Positions 1 through 7,074 of a stretch of 11,159 nucleotides of DNA are shown piece by piece. Within the stretch, counting starts at the first letter, position 1, and each line of letters begins with the position of its first letter. The position numbers and the translations under genes were made by a program. Below the pieces are notes generated by a model. The model was not told the DNA's origin. It saw only the letters and a program-made list of their open reading frames with translations, and ran no database searches. The stretch comes from Desulfarculus sp. (lineage in GTDB: Bacteria > Desulfobacterota > Desulfarculia > Desulfarculales > Desulfarculaceae): contig JAIUYB010000037.1 in NCBI GenBank assembly GCA_020216625.1, forward strand, positions 1-11,159, in the 5' to 3' direction.

Positions 1-580
1 CGGTGCTCATCATGGCCTCCAACTTGATCCGCCAGGCCACGCCCCCCAGCCAGGCCGCGAAGTGCCCCCAGCCCCGCGCGCCGGAGTTGGTGAAGCGCAC
101 CACCCCCAGATCGGAGTCGGTGCGGGCGGACTCGGCGCTCACCGGGTCGGCCAGCAGGCCGGCCACGGCCCGGGGCTGGGCCAGGGACCAGGCCTTGCTG
201 GCGAGATCAGAAGGGACCGCACCGCCCGGGCTCAGCACCCCCACCCGGGCCTCGTCCAGACTGGTGTCCAGGCACTGGCGATCCAGCACAACCGTGGTCA
301 GCCCGGTCTCGGGCGAAAAGCTGGCCGAAACCACATGGGCCACCACGTGACCCGTGGCTAGATGCAGGCGCACCGCCCGGCCCGGGAGATAGGCGTCCGT
401 CAGGTCCACTGGCAGGCTGAAGCTGGCGGGGCTCACATAGGCCGGCGACCAGGAGGTGCCCAACCATTCGCTGGCCAGCACCTCGGCCTCCATGATTTGG
501 TTGAACAACTCGCCGTCATTGGCCAGCAGGGTATAAAGCGCCGCGCGCAGGCTGGTCTGGTCGTTGAAAGTGCCGGCCAT
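1..580 (-). CDS. Putative tail or fibre-type structural protein, 3' end beyond window
   Basis: The minus-strand frame from ATG at 580 stays open for 193 codons to the left edge, so the C-terminus is missing. The start is well supported: AAGGAG (591-586) lies 5 nt upstream, and the nozzle gene's TAG stop ends one base before the ATG. The N-terminus begins MAGTFNDQTSLRAALYTLL. Residues about 45-115 contain a beta-rich segment with the pattern YVSPASFSLPVDLTDAYLPG, then GRAVRLHLATG, then VVSASFSPETGLTTVVLD. From memory this resembles a small domain near the N-terminus of phage tail or fibre proteins that follow nozzle/stabilisation genes. No signal peptide or membrane segment is seen. Position and pattern support a virion role; whether it is a fibre, a fibre adaptor or a tail needle cannot be decided from the visible part. 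That it is a real gene is nearly certain; the function is tentative. Confidence 0.7.
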   Translation of the reverse strand, partial: MAGTFNDQTSLRAALYTLLANDGELFNQIMEAEVLASEWLGTSWSPAYVSPASFSLPVDLTDAYLPGRAVRLHLATGHVVAHVVSASFSPETGLTTVVLDRQCLDTSLDEARVGVLSPGGAVPSDLASKAWSLAQPRAVAGLLADPVSAESARTDSDLGVVRFTNSGARGWGHFAAWLGGVAWRIKLEAMMST

Positions 581-581
581 G

Positions 582-2648
582 CTAGCTCCTTCCCAGGATA
601 GCCAGGGTCAGGTTCACCGGCCCCAGGTGAACCGGCGCTCCGCCGGGATACAGGGTCAACCGCACCTGACAGGCGTTGGCGTTGAAGTTCAGTGGATGCC
701 CAGCCAGCAAGTCAGCCTGGCCACCCACCGGGTAGATCCCTTCGCCGACGCTCAGCCCGTCCAGCTCGCCCACCGTCACGTCAGGGTCCAAAGGCAGGAG
801 GAAGGCATGCGATAGATCCAGGGTGGCTAGGTGGCCAGAATCGCTCCGCAGCCTGAATTCAACCTTGCCGCTGGCCCCCAACCGGGCCGAAAGTTCATAG
901 GCCAGCAGCTTGAATTCCTTGTCCAGCCAGCCCGCGCCCAGGTCCAACATCGGCCCCCAGACCTCGGATGCAAAGGCCTGGCCGGTGTTGTCCACGTCGC
1001 GATAGCCGTCATGGCTGGCCACCGCGTCGTCCATCGCGTAAAGCTGGCCGCCAGCGCCGATGAAGGTCCGCCCGTCCTGGTGGCTGAAGCAGGTTGGCGC
1101 GAATCCAGCCCATTGGTAGGCAGTCCAGGCCTTGGCCAGGTCGTGATAGACCAGGGTTTGATTCTGGCCGGACAGTTGCAGCCAATACTGGTCCCGCTCC
1201 CGGTCGTAGACCGCGAAGGCTTGCGCGTCCGCCTGGCCGGCGATCAGGTTGGCCACGTCGCGCGATTGGGGGAACTTGCGCAGGTTGCCGAAGCCCCCGC
1301 CCGGGATGGCCTCCACCGCCAGCACCGCGTCCGCCGAGAGAAACAGCAGGTTGTTGCCCACCTCCACCAGGGTCCGGCCGCTGACCGCCCCCTCGTGGTG
1401 AAAAACTGGCGTCACCTTCATGTCCCCGCCCTCGGAGCTGAGGCCAGGAATGGTGCCGGTCACCACGTGCAAGGATTGCTCGCCCCCGCCAGACTTGCTG
1501 ACGTAGAGGTCTTCAAAGTACCGCGCGATGCCATTGATGCTCCCGCCGTCGTGGCGGGCCACCCCCACCCAGCCGGCCGCGCCGCCCTGATAGAGCTGAC
1601 CGCCCCAGTTGTACAAGTCCAGGGCCTGGCAGTAGTGCAGGCGGCTTCTTTCCTCGGCCGTGTCGCCGCCCCCTCCCAAAAAAAGCCGCTCGGCCTTGAC
1701 CGCACCCACCCGAGCCTTGGGCGCGAGCCCCGGCCCCAGGGCCACCAGCGGGTCCTTGCTGGCGTCCACCGTGGACCAGGTCCCAGCGTGGGTCACCAGG
1801 CGGCCGATCCCATCGCTGGCGGCGTGGTGCAATCGGACGCAGTTGCTGGCGTTCCCGCCGTTGTATTCCACCGCCGCGATGATGGTCTGCCCAGCGCTGG
1901 TGGGCGCGCCGCTGGCGAAGTTCAAGGTCTGGTGAAGGCTGGCCGCCGTCTCGGTTGGCAGCTCGGCCACATCCAGGGCCGCGCTGGTGGCCAGGAGCAC
2001 ACCGTTGGCATCGTAAATGGTTGCTACCAGGTTGCCGGTGGGCGCGCCCAGCTTGGTCAAAACCGCCATGAGGCTGTCCAGGGCGATGGTGCCAGGCCCC
2101 CAGCTCGGCAGGGTCAGCTTGATCCCGGCCCGGGTTATCCCGCCCGCGTGCAAGCTGGTAAACCCGGCCGGGGCTTGATCCAGGGTGCTGTGCATCAGCC
2201 CACCGGTGTCCCAGACCACGCCATAGGCATGATCTCTGGCCGGGTCCACGCTCTTCAGATGGCCGCCATCCAGCACCAAGCCATAGCCGCGATAGGCCAC
2301 CAGGCTTGGGGCCTCGGCCACCGCGCCCACCAGCACCGGCAATCCCGCCGCGTCCAACCGGTACAGGGCCGCGTCACTGGCCAGATAGTCAGTGTCCAGC
2401 AGGCGCAGGTGGGCGCGGATTTGCTCGCCATTCGGCAGGGGCGCGGCCGAGATTCGCCGCGTCCCGGGCCGGGTCCGCGCCCGCAGGGTCAGGCGATTCT
2501 CGCTGGCCAGGCTGGCGATCAGCATCACGTTCAAGGCCAGCTCCAGCTTGTTGGCCGGCAACAGCCAAGGCTTGACCGTGGTGCAGATGCCGCCCGCCGG
2601 CAGGAAGTTCACCACCTTCACCGCCCGCTGTTTGCTATTCGCCCTCAT
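582..2648 (-). CDS. Beta-propeller tail protein, nozzle / packaged-DNA stabilisation-like
   Basis: The product has 688 residues. The N-terminal 70 residues (LPAGGICTTVKPWLLP, then NRLTLRARTRPGTRRIS) resemble the start of podovirus tail nozzle/stabilisation proteins such as P22 gp10. Propeller-like blades follow, including RLFLGGGGD with a nearby LYNWGG (320-350), NNLLFLSADAVLAVE (432-446), YDRERDQYWLQLSG (481-494), YHDLAKAWTAYQWAG (501-515) and GRTFIGAGGQLYAMDD (526-541). Residues about 155-305 look like an inserted beta-sandwich. The last 130 residues (LDLGAGWLDKEFKLLAYEL onward) resemble the C-terminal beta-sandwich of this class. ATG 2648 is chosen because it overlaps the upstream short ORF as ATGA. 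The frame stays open to 2936, but there it mostly overlaps the adaptor gene. GTG 2756 would add 36 residues and has no good SD. The protein would close the portal channel and form the short tail. The fold is inferred from patterns, without a search. Confidence 0.72.
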   Translation of the reverse strand: MRANSKQRAVKVVNFLPAGGICTTVKPWLLPANKLELALNVMLIASLASENRLTLRARTRPGTRRISAAPLPNGEQIRAHLRLLDTDYLASDAALYRLDAAGLPVLVGAVAEAPSLVAYRGYGLVLDGGHLKSVDPARDHAYGVVWDTGGLMHSTLDQAPAGFTSLHAGGITRAGIKLTLPSWGPGTIALDSLMAVLTKLGAPTGNLVATIYDANGVLLATSAALDVAELPTETAASLHQTLNFASGAPTSAGQTIIAAVEYNGGNASNCVRLHHAASDGIGRLVTHAGTWSTVDASKDPLVALGPGLAPKARVGAVKAERLFLGGGGDTAEERSRLHYCQALDLYNWGGQLYQGGAAGWVGVARHDGGSINGIARYFEDLYVSKSGGGEQSLHVVTGTIPGLSSEGGDMKVTPVFHHEGAVSGRTLVEVGNNLLFLSADAVLAVEAIPGGGFGNLRKFPQSRDVANLIAGQADAQAFAVYDRERDQYWLQLSGQNQTLVYHDLAKAWTAYQWAGFAPTCFSHQDGRTFIGAGGQLYAMDDAVASHDGYRDVDNTGQAFASEVWGPMLDLGAGWLDKEFKLLAYELSARLGASGKVEFRLRSDSGHLATLDLSHAFLLPLDPDVTVGELDGLSVGEGIYPVGGQADLLAGHPLNFNANACQVRLTLYPGGAPVHLGPVNLTLAILGRS

Positions 2649-2749
2649 CGGGGCGACCCCCGATGGGCAGATACGGGTCGGATGGCCACCGTTGCCTTGC
2701 GGGCCGCGCAAGCTCCCGTCGGGGCCGTATGTTTCATGCCAATCCTCAT
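2645..2749 (-). CDS. Possible 34-codon micro-ORF between adaptor and nozzle genes
   Basis: A 34-residue frame begins MRIGMKHTAPTGACAARK. It contains seven Lys/Arg and no acidic residue. Its ATG (2749-2747) overlaps the adaptor stop as ATGA, and its TGA (2647-2645) overlaps the nozzle ATG as ATGA, so it exactly fills the spacer between two structural genes. The upstream sequence GGGGTGGGCG is only a weak SD. The nozzle frame is also open through this stretch, and third-position GC is similar in the two frames (23 of 34 versus 24 of 34), so composition does not choose between them. It may encode a small protein, serve as a translational relay to the nozzle start, or be chance. No family is recognised. 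Confidence 0.35.
   Translation of the reverse strand: MRIGMKHTAPTGACAARKATVAIRPVSAHRGSPR
2646..2665 (-). promoter_or_regulatory. Perfect 8-bp hairpin containing the nozzle start codon
   Basis: On the minus strand CATCGGGG, a GTCG loop and CCCCGATG form a perfect 8-bp stem. The last three bases are the ATG of the nozzle gene, and the GGGGG that would be its weak SD lies in the other arm and loop. If the stem forms in mRNA it would hide the start until ribosomes translating upstream open it. The hairpin also spans the end of the 34-codon ORF. There is no T-run, so it is not a rho-independent terminator. Confidence 0.5.
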
Positions 2750-3456
2750 CGCCCACCCCAGCCCGAATCGACGCCCAGCGAGGCCGCGCCCATGTCCCAG
2801 GCTTGCAGGTTGTCCTGGGCCGCCAATTGGTGGGCCTGGACCCGGCAGAGCTTCCACAAGCCTTGCTCCACCGTGGTGTCGTACTCGTTGCGGTTGGCGC
2901 AGGACAGGCTGACGAACTGGCGCATGGCCTCGCCAAAGATTTGCGAGTAGGGAACCTCCTGGCTCAGTTGCTCGCCCGCCTCGGTTTCGTTGGCCGGCTC
3001 CGGCAGCTGGCACCAGGCCGGCCGCGCCGCGTAGTGCAGGACCAAGGTCAGGGCCTCGGCCGGTGTCGGTGCGAGATGCAGGGTCGAGGCCCCCACCGCC
3101 CCTCCCAGCAGGTAATAACCCGCTGGGATGCTGCCGCTCAGGCTCAGACGCTGGGCCGGGGCGATCAGACCCAACGCGCCTTCCGACTCCCGGCCCTTGA
3201 CCCACAGGCTCACCGTGCGCAGGTAATCCAGCGGCAGGACGACGCCCGATTGCCCCGCCTGCACCGTGGCCGGCCAGTCGGCGGTTCCGCTTTCCACGAT
3301 CTTGCAAGCTAGGGGGTGGCCTATGGCCGCCAGCTCGTTGGTCAGCAAACGCGCCGCCCGCTTGAGATACGCCAGCATCTCGCTTAGTGGGTATTGGGTG
3401 TGCGCCCGGTCCCGCAGGTCCGCCGCCGCCGCGTTGGCCAGCTCCATCCCGGTCAT
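2746..3456 (-). CDS. Head-tail adaptor-like (head completion) protein
   Basis: The product has 236 residues. The N-terminal helical part (ADLRDRAHTQYPLSEMLAYL, then AARLLTNELA) and the middle part (VVLPLDYLRTVSLWVKG at 72-88, GYYLLGGAVGASTLHLAPTP at 113-132, LVLHYAARPAW at 138-148) fit podovirus adaptor proteins that sit under the portal; I recall such proteins annotated as phage adaptor (DUF6682), but this was not searched. The C-terminal third contains a helical stretch (FGEAMRQFVSLSCANRNEYD) that may contact the portal. The start is set at ATG 3456, which overlaps the glycosyltransferase stop as ATGA and has AGGTGG (3466-3461) 4 nt upstream; ATG 3447 is an alternative. The frame extends upstream to 3537, but those residues overlap the glycosyltransferase gene and look like shadow. 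Position just before the nozzle gene supports the role. Family assignment is moderately sure. Confidence 0.68.
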   Translation of the reverse strand: MTGMELANAAAADLRDRAHTQYPLSEMLAYLKRAARLLTNELAAIGHPLACKIVESGTADWPATVQAGQSGVVLPLDYLRTVSLWVKGRESEGALGLIAPAQRLSLSGSIPAGYYLLGGAVGASTLHLAPTPAEALTLVLHYAARPAWCQLPEPANETEAGEQLSQEVPYSQIFGEAMRQFVSLSCANRNEYDTTVEQGLWKLCRVQAHQLAAQDNLQAWDMGAASLGVDSGWGGR

Positions 3457-4640
3457 GGGGCCACCTGCCGCAGACCGGATTGGCGGGCCGCCCCGCGCTG
3501 GTGGCGATCCAGGGCGGTTTCCAAGGCCTGGAGCCAAAGCGGCGCATTGGTCCGCTGGTCATAGCAGGCCCGGGCCGTCTCCAGGGCGCGCCCTCCCAGC
3601 TTGGCCCGGCCGATGGGGTCGGCCGCCAGCTCCAACAGCATCAACACCCATTCGTCCGTGTTCCGGGCCAACAGACCGTTGACGCCATGCACCACCACCG
3701 GGCTATAGGGCGGCAGGTCCGAGCAGATGGCTGGCACCCCCAGAGCGGCGTATTCGAGCCACTTGATGGGGCTTTTGCGCCGGTTGAAAGCGTTGTCCAC
3801 CAGCGGGATCACCGCCAGGTCCGGGGCCAGGGCCGCCGACCTCCAGGGGTGGGCCTCGGGATGGGTCCAACCATGGGTGCGCACCCGCTCCGGGTCCAGC
3901 CCCCGCAAGATGGCCGGGGGATAGGCCCCTTGCAAGGAGAGCGTCATGCGCGGCTCGTTCTCCATGGCTTCGGCCAAGGCCGGTCGAATCAGGGTCAAAT
4001 CCTCGTAGTGGCTGGAACCGCCAGCCCAGCCCACCAGGAACCGGTTACGGTCGTGGTGCAAGGGCAGGGGTTGCCATAGCTCGAAGTCGATGCAGTTGGG
4101 GCAGATGATCACCGGCGGGCCATAACCTCGGTAGGCCTGGGCCAGTTCCTCGGTGGTCACTGTGATCGCGTCCACCTCGGCCAAGGCCGCTCGCAGGGCC
4201 GCCGCGTTGGCCTGGTTCTCGGCCAGGTCGATCAAGCGCCCTGCCGGCAGGCCGGGGTATTGGTCGGCCTTGGCCAGGTCCGCCCAGAGCATTTCCCGCC
4301 TGCCGTCGGGCAGCTCAAGCTGCACTTCCTCCAGGCCCAGGCCGGCGTAGGCCTGGTTAAGGGGGCTGATGTTGAAGTAGTCATCATCGGCATCGTAGAC
4401 CACGGCCTTGCCGCATTCGTGCAGCTCCCGCACCAGCCGCAGCAGGGCCTGGCCGAAAACGCGGCCCAGGAACACCACCTCGCACCGGTCCAAGTCGGCC
4501 GCCTTCTTATCCGGGCTTTCCCCGGGCAGGCTGAGGGCCACCCTGGCCAGCCCGGCCTGGATCAGCGCCCGGCCGGGCTGCAACAACCGGTACCAGGTGC
4601 AGCCGTCGTGGCCGTTGGCCTGAAAGTACGCGCGCAGCAT
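3453..4640 (-). CDS. GT-B (GT4-like) glycosyltransferase
   Basis: The product has 395 residues, usual for a GT-B enzyme, and would transfer a sugar from an activated donor. Features in order: GCTWYRLLQPGRAL (13-26), an acceptor-side motif shared with related transferases; AVVYDADDDYFNISPLN (79-95); ITVTTEELAQAYRGYGPPVI (159-178) leading to CPNCIDFELW at the domain boundary; FLVGWAGGSSHYEDL (201-215), start of the donor-binding Rossmann domain; and DLAVIPLVDN (274-283) followed by KSPIKWLEYAALGVPAICSD (289-308), the donor-site motif with Glu296. The usual first Glu of the EX7E motif is replaced by Arg288. There is no signal peptide or membrane segment, so it should act in the cytoplasm. The start is strong: GGGAGG (4650-4645) lies 4 nt upstream and is fused to the previous gene's TAG. 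The gene overlaps the adaptor by 4 nt. The substrate is unknown; the setting suggests a virion protein, but DNA or host glycans are possible. Confidence 0.85.
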   Translation of the reverse strand: MLRAYFQANGHDGCTWYRLLQPGRALIQAGLARVALSLPGESPDKKAADLDRCEVVFLGRVFGQALLRLVRELHECGKAVVYDADDDYFNISPLNQAYAGLGLEEVQLELPDGRREMLWADLAKADQYPGLPAGRLIDLAENQANAAALRAALAEVDAITVTTEELAQAYRGYGPPVIICPNCIDFELWQPLPLHHDRNRFLVGWAGGSSHYEDLTLIRPALAEAMENEPRMTLSLQGAYPPAILRGLDPERVRTHGWTHPEAHPWRSAALAPDLAVIPLVDNAFNRRKSPIKWLEYAALGVPAICSDLPPYSPVVVHGVNGLLARNTDEWVLMLLELAADPIGRAKLGGRALETARACYDQRTNAPLWLQALETALDRHQRGAARQSGLRQVAP

Positions 4641-4644
4641 GGGG

Positions 4645-4652
4645 CCTCCCTA
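4645..4652 (-). promoter_or_regulatory. Stop-fused Shine-Dalgarno TAGGGAGG before the glycosyltransferase
   Basis: The TAG stop of the 100-aa gene shares its G with a strong SD (GGGAGG), 4 nt before the glycosyltransferase ATG. The same 8 bases occur at the end of the terminase gene (10037-10030). The arrangement lets a terminating ribosome restart on the next gene, and it fixes the start at 4640. Confidence 0.7.
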
Positions 4653-4952
4653 GAAGCTCGTGGCCGCCACCGCGCGCAGCCGGGGGTGCGCGCGCAGGTA
4701 TTTCTTCAGCTCGTTGGGGTCGGCCAGCTCAGGCCGGGCCAACAGAGTGGACAGGGGCAACGAGCCCAGGTAACGCAGGGTGCGCCCCTTGCTGAAGCCG
4801 TTGTTGCCTTCCGCGCGCCGCCGCGCCACTTCCGCCATCACCGGCTCGATGTCGCGCACATGGGTTATGACCAGCCTTCCGCCCTGATGGCGTTCCACCT
4901 GGCAGTCGCGATCGGCGTAGATCAATTCACCCGCCGTGTTGATCACCCGCAT
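4650..4952 (-). CDS. Small phage protein following the major capsid gene (100 aa)
   Basis: The product has 100 residues. An N-terminal beta-like part (MRVINTAGELIYADRDCQVE, then RLVITHVRDI) is followed by a helix rich in Glu/Arg (EPVMAEVARRRAEG) and then GFSKGRTLRYLGSLPLSTLL (52-71). The segment PELADPNELKKYLRAHPRLR resembles a motif I recall in small proteins encoded right after DUF5309-type capsid genes, where a short 'IP/LP' strand precedes a helix and ends in a hP-type turn. Its function is unknown; a small head or capsid-associated structural protein is the natural guess. ATG 4952 lies 21 nt after the capsid stop with an imperfect SD (AGGGG, 8 nt spacing). The stop is fused to the SD of the next gene. 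It is confidently a gene; the role is inferred from position. Confidence 0.75.
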   Translation of the reverse strand: MRVINTAGELIYADRDCQVERHQGGRLVITHVRDIEPVMAEVARRRAEGNNGFSKGRTLRYLGSLPLSTLLARPELADPNELKKYLRAHPRLRAVAATSF

Positions 4953-4973
4953 GCTCGTTGCCCCTGTCCGATC

Positions 4974-5870
4974 CTAGGCGACGCCACGAATCACGTTGGT
5001 GTACTTGCCGTTGCCCTTCTCCTGGCGCGACTCCAGGGCCACTTCCGCCACGATCTGGCCCCGGGTGGAGTCGCCCATTTTGGCCAGGGGGGTGTGCTTG
5101 GTCTTGCGCAGCCAGGCCCAGGCCCACAGATCGTTCTGGATCACCATCAGGGTCTTGGCCGGCATGTAGCGGTGGGCGAACAGTTCCACCCTGCCGAAAT
5201 CGGACTCGTACACATCCAGGGCCGCGACGGCGGTCTTCTTGTTGGCGTCGATGGTCTTGGTGGTGCTGGCCGTGAAGCCGCTGATCTGGCGCTTCAACTC
5301 GCCGCCGCAGTACATGCTCTGGTTTTTGCCGCCGTTGCTCCAGATGGCCTGCAAAAGATCGTTGAACATGCCTTCAGTAAGCACGCTCCCGCCGGTGCCG
5401 GTGCCGCTCAGATGGTTGGTGGTGATGTTGGCCAAAAAGCCCTTCATGCGACGCGGCTGGCCGCTGGCTCCGCTGTTGCCGGTGCCGTTGATTCCGGCCC
5501 ACTCGATGGCCATGGCCAGCTCTTTCATCTTCTTGGTAGTCTCGTAGGCGTAAAGGTCCTTGATGCCCACGGTGCGCACCGCCAGCTGGGTGTCGCTGAC
5601 GTGCACGTGCTTTTTCAGGATTTGGGTGTAGGTGGGCACCCGCTCCGGCACCACGTGATCCTCGGCAGTGAAGTCCGCGCCTTCCACATAGGCGCTGTCG
5701 TCCCCGGTTGGCACCTGGAGGCTGTCCTGCTGGGTTTCGTGCAGGGTGTTGTAGGCCTTGGTGCTGGCCAGGCTGGAGAGCAGGGGGGTGTCGTCGGGGG
5801 TGATGTTGGTGATGATCTCCGAGAGGTCCTCGGCGTTGGTTTGCACCTGATAGGTCTGCAAAACCGCCAT
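4974..5870 (-). CDS. Major capsid protein, SU10/DUF5309 type
   Basis: The product has 298 residues and would form the icosahedral shell, with the HK97 fold known for this family. Family-like features: AEDLSEIITNITPDDTPLLS (13-32), the N-terminal 'I..I.P.dTP' motif; TLHETQQDSL (42-51), usually an HE-W-x-D pattern; YVEGADFTAED (61-71); HVHVSDTQLAVRTVGIKD (88-105); an Arg/Gly turn RRMKGFLANITTNHL (140-154); LTEGMFNDLLQAIWSNGG (164-181); and ALDVYESDFGRVELFAHRYM (217-236). The start MAVLQTYQV has GGAG 10 nt upstream, overlapping the end of the scaffold gene, whose stop lies 7 nt before. No N-terminal prohead extension or fused protease is seen, consistent with a separate scaffold. The length is normal for the family. 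The assignment is strong even without a database search. Confidence 0.9.
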   Translation of the reverse strand: MAVLQTYQVQTNAEDLSEIITNITPDDTPLLSSLASTKAYNTLHETQQDSLQVPTGDDSAYVEGADFTAEDHVVPERVPTYTQILKKHVHVSDTQLAVRTVGIKDLYAYETTKKMKELAMAIEWAGINGTGNSGASGQPRRMKGFLANITTNHLSGTGTGGSVLTEGMFNDLLQAIWSNGGKNQSMYCGGELKRQISGFTASTTKTIDANKKTAVAALDVYESDFGRVELFAHRYMPAKTLMVIQNDLWAWAWLRKTKHTPLAKMGDSTRGQIVAEVALESRQEKGNGKYTNVIRGVA

Positions 5871-5877
5871 GGCGATG

Positions 5878-7053
5878 TCACTCCATTTCCAAATCCGGGT
5901 GCGTAATCACCATGCCCACGACCTTCTCCCAGTCCTGTAAGCGCCCGTGCTCCTTGGCCCTGGCGATGGCCGCGTCAAGCTCCCGCCCCGGGGATTGGTT
6001 GTACTGGCCGGCGGGGACTCGCCCCGCATCCTTGGCCGCGCTTTTGTTTTCCCGGCGGACGCTGGGCGGGGGGGTCCCCTGGCCGCCCGCGCCGCCGCTC
6101 GCCTGGCCACCGACCGGGGCCGGAATGCCGCCAGTCAGGGCCAGGTGGGTGTAGATGTTCAACCAGGTGTCGGGATTGTCCCGGGGGTCGCCCGGGGTGA
6201 TGCCGCTGGCCAGCATGGTTTGCTGGATGGCCGGGATCGCGGCCCGAAAGTCATCGCGGTTGAAGTTCTGCCTGACGTAGGCTTCCACCTGCGCCACCTG
6301 CCGCTCCGTCACCAGGGGGGCCAGCTCCGGCGGGATGCCCGGGGCCTGGCCCCTGCCCTGCCCCGCCTGGCCTGGCTGGTCAAAGCCCAGGGCCTGGAGC
6401 ATGTCTCGCACCGCGTGGACAAAGGTCGGATCAGCCTTGACCGGCTGGCCGTCTTCGCCATAGACCACGTTGCCCATGGCATCGCGCACGTAGATTTCCG
6501 GCAGCTTGGCCGGGTCCGGTGGCCGGCCCGCGCCGCCCGTCTGGCCAGTGGGATTGGCCCCCTGGTCCTCGCCCCGCATGATGGCTTCCAGCCGCGCCGC
6601 GCCCTCGGGCGTGGAGCGCAGCCGGGCCAGGGCCTTCAGGTCGTTCAGATAGGGAGCGAGCATCTGGGTCTTGACCGTGTAGTCAAAGCCTTGCCCGACC
6701 AGCTCGTTGAGCTTTTCCTCGCTTTCGATGGCGACTTCCCGGCCCTTGTACTTGATCACCTTGTAGGGCTTGGTCGCTGCCTGATCGCCATCGGCTCCGG
6801 TCTGGGACTGGCCCTGGCCGGCCTCACCCTCCCGGTTGGCGGCGGACCGCTCCGGGGGTTGGGTCTGGCCGGTTGGGGCCGGGGTTTCCCGCCCACCAGC
6901 CGGTTGCTCGTCATCGTCGAGTCCGGGGTGGGGCAGGTAGACGAGGGTGTTCTCGTCGATGCTGGGCCGACTCCCGATTTCCCGGGCGTCGGCTCCCGCC
7001 TGGGGCGGGTTGGCCGGGGCGTCCGGGGCCGGGTTGGTCGCGGGGGGGGTCAT
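5878..7053 (-). CDS. Scaffolding-like protein upstream of the capsid gene
   Basis: The product has 391 residues and lies between portal and capsid genes, the standard place for a scaffold. The first 95 residues are Pro/Gln/Gly/Glu-rich and look disordered. A compact motif KPYKVIKYKGREVAIES, continuing to ELVGQGFDYTVKTQMLAP (95-134), matches the 'kv.y.G.e.....eel...G.dYt.Kt..l' pattern I recall in phage scaffold-like proteins. Gly/Pro/Gln linkers follow (165-185 and 227-245), then a helical middle (ERQVAQVEAYVRQNFNRDDF, 250-269), a Gly-rich linker (315-330), and a C-terminal helical element, RELDAAIARAKEHGRLQDWE. The charged C-terminus is where scaffolds usually bind the capsid protein. ATG 7053 has GGAG (7063-7060) 6 nt upstream. 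The gene stops 7 nt before the capsid ATG. It would direct procapsid assembly and then leave. The role is inferred from position, motif and composition. Confidence 0.75.
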   Translation of the reverse strand: MTPPATNPAPDAPANPPQAGADAREIGSRPSIDENTLVYLPHPGLDDDEQPAGGRETPAPTGQTQPPERSAANREGEAGQGQSQTGADGDQAATKPYKVIKYKGREVAIESEEKLNELVGQGFDYTVKTQMLAPYLNDLKALARLRSTPEGAARLEAIMRGEDQGANPTGQTGGAGRPPDPAKLPEIYVRDAMGNVVYGEDGQPVKADPTFVHAVRDMLQALGFDQPGQAGQGRGQAPGIPPELAPLVTERQVAQVEAYVRQNFNRDDFRAAIPAIQQTMLASGITPGDPRDNPDTWLNIYTHLALTGGIPAPVGGQASGGAGGQGTPPPSVRRENKSAAKDAGRVPAGQYNQSPGRELDAAIARAKEHGRLQDWEKVVGMVITHPDLEME

Positions 7054-7074
7054 GGGGTTCTCCAGTGCTTGGGG

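Noticed and set aside
831..2912. Plus-strand open frame of 693 codons antisense to the nozzle gene
   Set aside because: It is His/Gln/Gly/Arg-rich with no domain pattern and lies opposite a recognisable structural gene. Long antisense frames are expected in very GC-rich coding DNA.
2757..2936. Upstream extension of the nozzle frame to 2936
   Set aside because: Residues from this part (Ser/Arg/Trp/Pro-rich) overlap the adaptor in another frame and look like shadow.
1896..3504. E. coli-type Chi octamers (GCTGGTGG at 1896, 1983, 3497 and others)
   Set aside because: They occur as codon text in GC-rich, CTGG-rich genes; the host is unknown, so its Chi sequence is unknown.
3457..3537. Adaptor start at ATG 3537
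   Set aside because: The extra 27 residues (Gly/Pro/Arg-rich) overlap the glycosyltransferase; ATG 3456 has an SD and an ATGA overlap.
4260..5906. Plus-strand open frame of 548 codons antisense to the capsid and neighbouring genes
   Set aside because: It spans several well-supported minus-strand genes and their junctions and has shadow-like composition.
6178..6197. Pair of CCCGGG palindromes close together in the scaffold gene
   Set aside because: They encode ordinary Pro/Gly/Asp codons in a GC-rich linker; there is no wider repeat structure.
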